DNA of 43,865 bases from Gammaproteobacteria bacterium (lineage in GTDB: Bacteria; Pseudomonadota; Gammaproteobacteria; JAKDMP01), in contig JALUYA010000038.1 of assembly GCA_027018875.1 (NCBI GenBank), positions 1 to 43,865 on the forward strand. The letters are read 5' to 3'. The notes beneath the pieces are model-generated. The model was not told the origin of the DNA. It saw only the letters and a list, made by a program, of their open reading frames with translations, and ran no database searches. Positions 16,007-22,895 of the stretch are shown here, piece by piece; the first letter of the stretch is position 1; each line of letters starts with the position of its first letter. A program made the translations under genes and the position numbers.

Positions 16007-16657
16007 ATGTCGTTATTGTATGAAGCTTGGCGCCGGGTGCGGGGAGAAGAAGCACGGCTGGATGCCGTTCTGGGGGTTGGGCCGCCGGGGGTGCGGCGAT
16101 CCATGGGCAAGATGCCCTGGGCGGGGTGGTTGCTCGCGGTGGTACTTGCCGCTATGGTGGGGGCACTGGCAAGCTATGTTTGGTGGTCGCGCCGGGCACC
16201 GGCGCCTGCGGCGCGTATCCAATCCATGTCCGCCAAGATACCCTTGAAGATATCGACTTCTTCCGGGGGGGTACTCAAATCGGGTTTTCGCGATACCGGG
16301 GCGCCGGCGTCCGGTAAGACGACGGGACAGGGGGCGGTCCCGGTCGTGGCAACCGGAGTCGCATCGCAAGTGGCATCAGAAAAAAGTAGACCTGTCGCGC
16401 CGGGTGGAGCTTTGCGCGCGAGTGGCCCCGCTATACTACTGGCCTCTGCTCCGGCTTCGATTCGGGAGAGTTTTCCGCCAGTCAAGGTTGTCGTACACGT
16501 ATGGAATTCGAGTGCATCGCAGCGGTTGGTGATGATTGGGAGCCAAACCTACCGCATAGGGGATGAGATCGCGCCGGGAGTGCGACTGGTCGACATCACC
16601 CGTACCGGCGAGATCGTGAGTTATCACGGGTATCGGTTGATCTTGCCGGGCGGGTGA
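16007..16657 (+). CDS. gspB: GspB-like general secretion pathway protein B
   Basis: A 216-residue protein with an N-terminal cytoplasmic stretch (MSLLYEAWRRVRGEE), one transmembrane segment near residues 38-61, a proline/alanine-rich linker and a C-terminal domain of about 55 residues. That domain (VHVWNSSASQRLVMIGSQ, YRIGDEIAPGVRLVDIT, EIVSYHGYRLIL) is the GspB/PilP-like fold. GGGAGGA lies before the ATG, 3 bp after gspA. It should pair with GspA at the cell wall. No gspC-gspM genes are visible here, so its secretin must be elsewhere or lost. Confidence 0.87.
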   Translation: MSLLYEAWRRVRGEEARLDAVLGVGPPGVRRSMGKMPWAGWLLAVVLAAMVGALASYVWWSRRAPAPAARIQSMSAKIPLKISTSSGGVLKSGFRDTGAPASGKTTGQGAVPVVATGVASQVASEKSRPVAPGGALRASGPAILLASAPASIRESFPPVKVVVHVWNSSASQRLVMIGSQTYRIGDEIAPGVRLVDITRTGEIVSYHGYRLILPGG

Positions 16658-16675
16658 AGCCACCAGGCCCTTGAG

Positions 16676-17566
16676 TTACGGGGGAGTGAACTGAATCGAT
16701 TGGCGGACCCGGATCGGTTGGGTGCGCGGCGCGAACCGCCATTGTTTTACCGCCCGGATTGCAGCGAAATCGAAAATCCTTGGGGGCCGGGAATTTATTA
16801 CGTGAACATTGGCGGTATGCCCGTTGGGTTCGATCGTGAACTCGACTGTGACCACTCCCCGAATCCCCTGGCGGTAGGCAGCCGGTGGGTATTGCGGTGC
16901 GACCAGGTGCAGGGCGTTGACGGAGGCTTGGCTCAGGCGAGGCGTCTGTTGGTGGGATATGAGTGGTATGGTTCCTCGGGCCGGATTTCGGCCGCTGGGT
17001 GGCCTGAAAACCAAGGTCTGGGTCACTTGGGCGGTCACGCTATGGCCATCCCGCATGGCGGGGGTAAAGCGCCATTGATGCACCGCCTTGCGGGCAGCCT
17101 GGTCAAATAGCCCGGGAGGGTGCGCCGCGAGAATGTGGATATCGACGGGGTGGCCCTGACGGTTTACGGTAAAATTGAGGGTGACCCAACCGCTTACGTT
17201 TTGACGATAGGCCGTGGCGGGGTAATGGGGGGGAGGCCGACGCAGGGGCTGAGGCGGCGTGGTCGGTTGTGGTGTGGCTGCGCCCAAGGCGGATCTTTGC
17301 GTGCCGGAGGTGGGGGGTGCCCCCGGACCGAGGTTAAGTTGAAGTTTTAACAGGGGCTTTTGTACATGTACCCCAGGGGGGTGGGGCGTGTTGAGGGAGG
17401 ATTTTGGCGGCGTTACGACCAAGGTGCCGAGATTAGTGCCTGGTGAGGGGCCTTGGGTATTTCCGGCTTTGGCGATGCCTGTCACGGATCCCGCTATCGT
17501 CAGCACCAAAAGTACCAAGCCGAAAGACCGCGTATGGTGGTTACAATGTTGGGGGTATGGTGTCAT
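16676..17566 (-). CDS. periplasmic protein with two TonB C-terminal domains
   Basis: A 296-residue protein with a hydrophobic N-terminal signal or anchor (SFGLVLLVLTIAGSVTGIA), a proline-rich linker, and two TonB C-terminal domains. The first is near 110-190 (PHYPATAYRQNVSGWVTLNF ... ARKAVHQWRFTPA), the second near 215-296 (PQYPPAAYRQGIRGVVTVEF ... IRAVKQWRFAPR). Classical TonB has one such domain and an ExbBD partner; neither exbB nor exbD is in the window. AAGGAG precedes the ATG. It is convergent with gspB (18-bp gap) and divergent from the M14-like gene. Duplicated TonB domains also occur in non-transport periplasmic proteins, so transport is not assured. Confidence 0.85.
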   Translation of the reverse strand: MTPYPQHCNHHTRSFGLVLLVLTIAGSVTGIAKAGNTQGPSPGTNLGTLVVTPPKSSLNTPHPPGVHVQKPLLKLQLNLGPGAPPTSGTQRSALGAATPQPTTPPQPLRRPPPHYPATAYRQNVSGWVTLNFTVNRQGHPVDIHILAAHPPGLFDQAARKAVHQWRFTPAMRDGHSVTAQVTQTLVFRPPSGRNPARGTIPLISHQQTPRLSQASVNALHLVAPQYPPAAYRQGIRGVVTVEFTIEPNGHTANVHVINSRPPRIFDFAAIRAVKQWRFAPRTQPIRVRQSIQFTPP

Positions 17567-17641
17567 GGCTCCTTTCCTTTCCGGTATTTCGTACGCGTAC
17601 TTGATGTACCATGCTCTATCCGTTTACTTCGTGACCATTGT

Positions 17642-19360
17642 ATGACTCGTTGGCTGGTTCTGGTACCCCTGATCTTCTCGATTTTCTCGATGACGCCCGT
17701 GGCCGGGGCGACTTTGGGCTTTTCGCCGGGTTATGCGGCGAGCATGAGGCAGCTTATACAGTGGAGTACGGCATCTCCTTATGTCACGGTGCATCGATTT
17801 GGCACCAGCGCCGCGGGGCGGCCATTACAGGCAGCCATCGTGTCGTCGCCTCCCAATTCAACCTCGGTAGGAGCCTTGACGGCACACAAGCTGGTGGTTT
17901 TTGTGTTGAGCGGCCTGGATGTGGGCGATGTGGCCGGCAAGGATGCGAGCTTGGCCTGGTTGAAACAAGTGGCGGATGCGGCTCGGTCGCCGGGTTGGCT
18001 CAAGCAGTTGACCGTCGTCGTGGTACCGGCCCTGAATGCCGACGGCCTGGCACGGCTTAGCGGCAAGACGGGAATTCCCGTAACCCAGGCCCAGGATGCT
18101 GCATTTCAGGGAACTCCGGGTCTGGTTGATCTACGACATGATTTTCTTTATGCGCGCTCTGCGGCGGTTCGATCCTGGCTGCGACTGGTACGCCAATGGC
18201 AACCCGATGTTTATATCGTGCTCAGAACCAATTTGCGCCAGCCTCCGGGTCGTTATCGGCTGGCTTGGTCGCAGCCTCCACCGATCGGCTATGCCCTTCC
18301 CGTAGCCCGCTGGCTACATGCCGCTTTTGGTGATTTGACGCGGCTTTTTTATCGAGTGGGCTTGGGGGTTACCTCCTGTTACCAGGCTCGACGGCTGGCG
18401 GTGTTGGAAGCAGGACTACAATCCTGTCCACCGGAAAAAGGTGGCCTGGCGCAACTGGCCCTGCTCGACAATCGTCCCGAGTTAACCTTGATTTTGCCCC
18501 GTGATCAAGACTATTCCCGTGCGGTAGAGGCCGGTACGCTCGGTCTCAAGACCGTGTTGAGCCGGTTGGCCGGACGGAGTCGCTCTTTGCTTGATGCGCT
18601 TGCCCGGGCAGAGCGAGATCCCTTGGGAGGAAAGAGCCGATTCCCAATTGGGTTTGATTTTCGCGGGCGAGGCGATTCACGGCGGTTTGACGGCTATCAG
18701 TACACCACCATGCTGTCACCTATTTCCGGAACCGTATGGGCACGATACCTGCCTCACCACCCCAAGACTTATGTTCTTCCATGGGCTCGTAATATCGGGG
18801 TTACGGGGTGGTTGAAGCCGTGGCCTACCTATGCCCTGAGCGGCGCCTGGCGCCGGGTGATCGATTTGTTGAAATTGCATGGGGTTACCGTGCAGACGGT
18901 CACGAAGCCACGAAACACTCGGGCGGCAATCTATTACCTCGATCAGAGCCCCGAATCCGGATTGGGACGTGAACCTCGGGCGGTGGCCTATACTCCGGTT
19001 ATGGCTACCGTGACCTTACCGATGGGAAGCGTAATTATCCCGGGCAGCCAGCCCCAGGCCAAGCTGGTGGCTGCCTTGTTGTTGCCTAGATCCCCGGTGG
19101 CGGTGATTCATGGCGGCTATCTTCGGGGTTTGTCTACGACTCATGTGATGGTTCCCAATGCGGCGTTGGAGCAACGGGCCCGAGATGAGCTTTCCAAGAA
19201 CCCGAACCTGGCGCGTAAGTTTGCCCGCCGGTTGGCCGAGAACCCCGAGTTTGCCCGTAGCCCTTCGCGGAGGTTGGCTTTTTTCCTGCGCCACAGCGGA
19301 TCGCAACAACCTTTACTGGATGTTTATCCGGTATATCGTTTGGCCCCACCGGGAAAATGA
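17642..19360 (+). CDS. M14-family carboxypeptidase-like protein without zinc ligands
   Basis: A 572-residue secreted protein with a signal peptide (MTRWLVLVPLIFSIFSMTPV). It follows the M14 layout: FGTSAAGRPLQAAIVSS, LSGLDVGDVAGKDASL near residue 90-103, VVVPALNADG near 135, LRHDFLYARSAAVRSW near 165-180, and QPDVYIVLRTN near 190. In active members these read (I/L)H-x-x-E in the second block and DLH or DNH in the last. Here the His and Glu are both replaced by Asp (LDVGD), and the third ligand by Arg (VLRT). It therefore looks like a pseudo-peptidase that may bind rather than cut its ligand. Confidence 0.78.
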   Translation: MTRWLVLVPLIFSIFSMTPVAGATLGFSPGYAASMRQLIQWSTASPYVTVHRFGTSAAGRPLQAAIVSSPPNSTSVGALTAHKLVVFVLSGLDVGDVAGKDASLAWLKQVADAARSPGWLKQLTVVVVPALNADGLARLSGKTGIPVTQAQDAAFQGTPGLVDLRHDFLYARSAAVRSWLRLVRQWQPDVYIVLRTNLRQPPGRYRLAWSQPPPIGYALPVARWLHAAFGDLTRLFYRVGLGVTSCYQARRLAVLEAGLQSCPPEKGGLAQLALLDNRPELTLILPRDQDYSRAVEAGTLGLKTVLSRLAGRSRSLLDALARAERDPLGGKSRFPIGFDFRGRGDSRRFDGYQYTTMLSPISGTVWARYLPHHPKTYVLPWARNIGVTGWLKPWPTYALSGAWRRVIDLLKLHGVTVQTVTKPRNTRAAIYYLDQSPESGLGREPRAVAYTPVMATVTLPMGSVIIPGSQPQAKLVAALLLPRSPVAVIHGGYLRGLSTTHVMVPNAALEQRARDELSKNPNLARKFARRLAENPEFARSPSRRLAFFLRHSGSQQPLLDVYPVYRLAPPGK

Positions 19361-19419
19361 TCTTCTGATTTTTTATGATGAGAAAAAATTGAATAGGCTG
19401 GAAGCGCCGGGAGGTTTTT

Positions 19420-20661
19420 ATGCGGGTATTACTGGTTGACCATTCCCGGGTGTCACGGTTTTTTTGGCGTGAACACCTGAGGCAGGTGGGCCATGTCATG
19501 CTTGAGGCGGATGATGCCGCGAAGGCCCTGGCGGTGCTTGGCCGGGAATCGGTGGATTGGATGTTGGTGGCCCAGACCCTGGTCGGAGGCAGTGGGTTGG
19601 AGCTGATTGGCCGGATACGCGCCGACTCCGCTTTCCGCGGTTTGCCGATAGTACTTCTTTGTGGTGGGCGTACGGATTCCCTGGTTCATGCGGCGCGGGA
19701 GCTGAATGTCCATGCGGTTGTGGATAAGGCGGATGTGGCTACGGTCTTGGATGCATTGGCGCTGGCCGAGACTGCAGACAGGCAAATGGAAGGAGGGCGA
19801 GTCCTGTATCTTGAAGATAGTCCTACGGCGGTGTATCGCATGCACGAGATCCTGGTGCAATTGGGTCTCGTGGTCGATCACGTCAAGACGGGTGACGAAG
19901 CACTTTCGGCGCTCCAACGCTGGCGCTATGATCTGGTGGTGACGGATGTTCACCCGGAAGGGGGGTTGAATGGTGCCGAGTTGATTCGGTCATTGAAAGC
20001 GGCATCCGGAGGGGAATTCGGTTCCCCGGTACTGGGAATCTCGGCCTCCGATTCGCCTCGGGATCGGCAAATATTGTTTCGCGCGGGTATTGATGATTTT
20101 GTCACTAAATCTGCGTTGCCGGAAGAGGTTAATGCGCGGGTGATGACGCTGCTTGCTGCAAGGCGAGGCCGAGCTGCGGGTCAGAGTGCGGCTTTTGACT
20201 ATGACACAGGGTTGTTGCGGCGTATATTGTTTATCCGAATGGCGGAGAAAATGCTTGGCCAGGCCCGTCGGCATGAGTTTCCAGTGGCTCTGGTGTTGAT
20301 CAGGATGGGACCTGTTCCGGAGCATGGTATGGAATCCGCGGAGCAGATGTTGTCCGAATTCGGCTCTCTGATCGAGCGTTCTTCGCGCCTGGGGGATCTG
20401 GCGGGGCGTTGGGGCGCGGAGGAGTTCTCCCTATTGTTGGATCATTGTTCTCCGGCGGATGCCGCCGAGCGGGCGAGGAGATTGTTCGACGCGGCACGGG
20501 CGCAATGGACCGATGCATTGAGCTTGCCCCTCGCGGCAGGTTGTACGGGCGGAGTAGGCGAGGCCCTGGTGTTACCCTTATTGTTTGAGGCGGCCCGCCA
20601 GGCTTGCGAGGAAGCAGTGCAGGGTCACGGGGGAGTCGTGCTGGCCGGTGGTGAGCGGTAG
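19420..20661 (+). CDS. REC-REC-GGDEF protein with degenerate output domain
   Basis: A 413-residue protein beginning MRVLLVDHSRVSRFF. The first receiver (about 1-118) lacks the phosphoacceptor: the usual LLDxxMP strand reads WMLVAQTL. The second receiver (about 127-245) keeps the acidic pair (LYLEDSP), the phosphoacceptor in VVTDVHPEG near 175, and the lysine in DFVTKSAL. The last domain is a GGDEF relative whose signature is GRWGAEEF near 329-336, with GA in place of GG. It probably senses through the second receiver and may bind rather than make nucleotide. GGGAGG lies before the ATG. Confidence 0.85.
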   Translation: MRVLLVDHSRVSRFFWREHLRQVGHVMLEADDAAKALAVLGRESVDWMLVAQTLVGGSGLELIGRIRADSAFRGLPIVLLCGGRTDSLVHAARELNVHAVVDKADVATVLDALALAETADRQMEGGRVLYLEDSPTAVYRMHEILVQLGLVVDHVKTGDEALSALQRWRYDLVVTDVHPEGGLNGAELIRSLKAASGGEFGSPVLGISASDSPRDRQILFRAGIDDFVTKSALPEEVNARVMTLLAARRGRAAGQSAAFDYDTGLLRRILFIRMAEKMLGQARRHEFPVALVLIRMGPVPEHGMESAEQMLSEFGSLIERSSRLGDLAGRWGAEEFSLLLDHCSPADAAERARRLFDAARAQWTDALSLPLAAGCTGGVGEALVLPLLFEAARQACEEAVQGHGGVVLAGGER

Positions 20662-20684
20662 GCGGGGGATCCCGTCCGGTGTCG

Positions 20685-21101
20685 TTACGCCGGGGGCCAG
20701 AGTCCCAGCACCAGGGCAATGGTGACGAGAACCAGCAGTCGATGGCCCATATCAATCAGCCAGTCCTTGGCAATGCGGCGGCGGAATACGCCATCCATGA
20801 GCGAGGCTGAGGCCGTGAAGGCAAGCCAGACCAGCCCGGCCAACGCCAGGGTAAATCCGAGATCGGAGCGTCCACACAGGATTAATAAAACTTCGAGCGT
20901 GAAAGCCTGGATACTGCTTGCAAGCAGTGCCAGGGCATAGAACGCCAATCGGCGCGGCGACGTGTGTTCGATCTGTTCCAGTGCCGTGGGCGTGAATCGA
21001 AGCCATAGCGGCCCGAAGGTGAATGGGGCGTACCAGACGGCTCCCGCAATCCAGCCGGCGATTGCCGCTACCAGGGCACTCAAGGCTTCATAGGGTGTCA
21101 T
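20685..21101 (-). CDS. DUF1761 membrane protein
   Basis: A 138-residue membrane protein with four hydrophobic segments. The N-terminal motif AIAGWIAGAVWYAPFTFGPLW is the DUF1761 signature, and a C-terminal GHRLLVLVTIALVLGLW segment closes the family pattern. The ATG at 21101 overlaps the stop of the ABC permease by 4 bp (21098-21101), so it is the last gene of that operon. The family has no known function. A longer in-frame start further upstream would extend into the permease and is less likely. Confidence 0.8.
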   Translation of the reverse strand: MTPYEALSALVAAIAGWIAGAVWYAPFTFGPLWLRFTPTALEQIEHTSPRRLAFYALALLASSIQAFTLEVLLILCGRSDLGFTLALAGLVWLAFTASASLMDGVFRRRIAKDWLIDMGHRLLVLVTIALVLGLWPPA

Positions 21102-21880
21102 GATTTCAGTCCTGATCCTCGTTTCAATAGCCACAGCGATACGGCAAAGAGTATCACTAAAAACCCGAACATCATCCCGAAACCTTCTCCCGGGCTGATA
21201 TCCGAAGTGCCCAAGAACCCAAAGCGTAAGGTGTCGATCATGTACAACATCGGATCTACCCGCGTGAGGTGACGCCAAAATGGTGGCAGCACACTGATTG
21301 AGTAAAATACCCCGCCAAGATATTGCAGTGGAGTGAGGACGAAGGTTGGAACGATCGAGATGTCGTCAAACTTTGTCGCGAACAATGCATTAAGTAACCC
21401 CCCCAGGGAAAACACTGCCGCGGTAAGTATGGCTGCACCGATAATAATCCAGGGATGGGTGATCGGAAGATGGGTGAAAAGGCTTGCGATGACGGTTATA
21501 ATGCCTCCGACCAGGAGCCCGCGCATCATCCCGCCGAGCATGTATCCCGCAAGGATCATGAAATTGGGTAGTGGAGATACCAGTAGTTCCTCGATATGAC
21601 GGGAAAATTTTGCACCGAAAAAGGAGGAAACTACATTTGAGTATGAATTGGTGATAATCGCCATCATGATAATGCCGGGGGCGATGAAGGCCATGTAATC
21701 GACGCCATCCATTTTACCGATCCGGGAGCCGATAACCGTTCCAAAGATGAGGAAGTACAGCGTCATCTGAATTACCGGGGGAACCAGGGTTTGGACCCAG
21801 ATGCGCATAACCCTCCGGATTTCCTTGCGGACGATGGTGTAAAAACCGATCCAGTCGGCGCGCAGACGCTCAGTGTGCAT
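21098..21880 (-). CDS. yadH: ABC-2 type exporter permease, YadH-like
   Basis: A 260-residue permease. It starts with a cytoplasmic ADWIGFYTIVRKEIRRVMRIW segment and has six transmembrane helices. Typical ABC-2 stretches are PPVIQMTLYFLIFGTVIGSR, SVVSSFFGAKFSRHIEELL-like sequence, and TPLQYLGGVFYSISVLPPFW. It closely follows the YadH pattern, an uncharacterised exporter of gammaproteobacteria. It overlaps the ATPase gene by 11 bp. Confidence 0.92.
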   Translation of the reverse strand: MHTERLRADWIGFYTIVRKEIRRVMRIWVQTLVPPVIQMTLYFLIFGTVIGSRIGKMDGVDYMAFIAPGIIMMAIITNSYSNVVSSFFGAKFSRHIEELLVSPLPNFMILAGYMLGGMMRGLLVGGIITVIASLFTHLPITHPWIIIGAAILTAAVFSLGGLLNALFATKFDDISIVPTFVLTPLQYLGGVFYSISVLPPFWRHLTRVDPMLYMIDTLRFGFLGTSDISPGEGFGMMFGFLVILFAVSLWLLKRGSGLKS

Positions 21881-22793
21881 CGGGTTGCTGCCGTACCAGG
21901 TTCATGAATACCTCCTCGAGCCGATTGGTCTTGGTGCGCATACTGAGAATTTCAATTCCAGCTGCATTGAGCCGGGAAAAAACCGCATTGATACCGTGTT
22001 CATGGTCGATTTCGATCTCCAGGGTGTTGGGGTCGGTAAGGCGTGCCGGGCAACCCGGCAGGTCGGGAGCCTGGGTCAATGGGTGTAGCAGGTCGAACAC
22101 GAAGGTTTCCTTCTTCAGTTTTTTTAATAACTTGCGCATACTTCCGTGTTCCGCCAGTTTGCCATGGTGGATAATGGCGATTTGACGGCACAGGTTCTCG
22201 GCCTCTTCGAGATAGTGGGTAGATAAAATAATAGTTTTACCCTGCTGGTTGAGGTGCCGCAAATAGGTCCACATGGAACGGCGTAGTTCGATATCTACGC
22301 CCGCGGTGGGTTCATCCAGGATGAGCAACGGCGGATCATGAATCAGGGCCCGGGCGATCATCAGTCTGCGTTTGAAACCGCCCGAAAGCTCCCGCGCATT
22401 TTGCCGGCGGTATTGCCAGAGATCGAGACTCCGGAAAATTTTCTCGGTACGCTGGTGGGCAAGACTTCGGGGTACCCCATAGTAGCCCGCCTGGTTGATC
22501 ACGATGTCGATAACCCGTTCAAATAGATTGAAGTTGATTTCCTGGGGAACCAGTCCGATCTTTGACTTGACGCCGGCCGGATCTCGATCCAGATCGATGC
22601 CGAACACTTCGACCTGACCTGAACTCTTGGTTACCAGGGAGGTGATAATGCCGATCAGGGTGGTTTTACCGGCCCCATTGGGACCGAGGAGCGCGAAAAA
22701 TTCTCCTTCGGGAACTTCAATATTGACTCCGCGTAATGCCTTGGTACCGTTCTTGTAAGTCTTGCTTAGGTTTTTTACGTACAGTGCCAGCAT
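21870..22793 (-). CDS. yadG: ABC transporter ATP-binding protein, YadG-like
   Basis: A 307-residue ATPase with Walker A LLGPNGAGKTTLIGIITSL near residue 37, signature LSGGFKRRLMIARAL, Walker B LLILDEPTAGVD and switch histidine in IILSTHYLEEAE. The C-terminal extension (ETFVFDLLHPL ... IEILSMRTKTNRLEEVFMNL) matches YadG. With YadH it forms an exporter of unknown substrate. The 55 bp upstream contain an AT-rich TAGAATAATAAAG that may be part of the promoter, but no good -35 is seen. Confidence 0.93.
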   Translation of the reverse strand: MLALYVKNLSKTYKNGTKALRGVNIEVPEGEFFALLGPNGAGKTTLIGIITSLVTKSSGQVEVFGIDLDRDPAGVKSKIGLVPQEINFNLFERVIDIVINQAGYYGVPRSLAHQRTEKIFRSLDLWQYRRQNARELSGGFKRRLMIARALIHDPPLLILDEPTAGVDIELRRSMWTYLRHLNQQGKTIILSTHYLEEAENLCRQIAIIHHGKLAEHGSMRKLLKKLKKETFVFDLLHPLTQAPDLPGCPARLTDPNTLEIEIDHEHGINAVFSRLNAAGIEILSMRTKTNRLEEVFMNLVRQQPDAH

Positions 22794-22841
22794 AGATTTC
22801 CGTTAACCCAAACTTTATTATTCTACTCAGGTTGGCGGGTT

Positions 22842-22873
22842 AAAAAAAGCCCCGCGGTATGCAACCGCGGGGC
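22842..22873 (-). terminator. rho-independent terminator of the sedolisin gene
   Basis: Perfect 9-bp stem GCCCCGCGG / CCGCGGGGC (22849-22873) with a 7-base loop. On the reverse strand it is followed by seven T (22848-22842). It ends the transcript of the S53 peptidase. Confidence 0.92.
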
Positions 22874-22895
22874 AAAAGACTAATGTAGCCGAGAC

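Noticed and set aside
14492-16657. A complete type II secretion operon
   Set aside because: Only GspA and GspB are present; no gspC-gspM homologue can be seen in the window.
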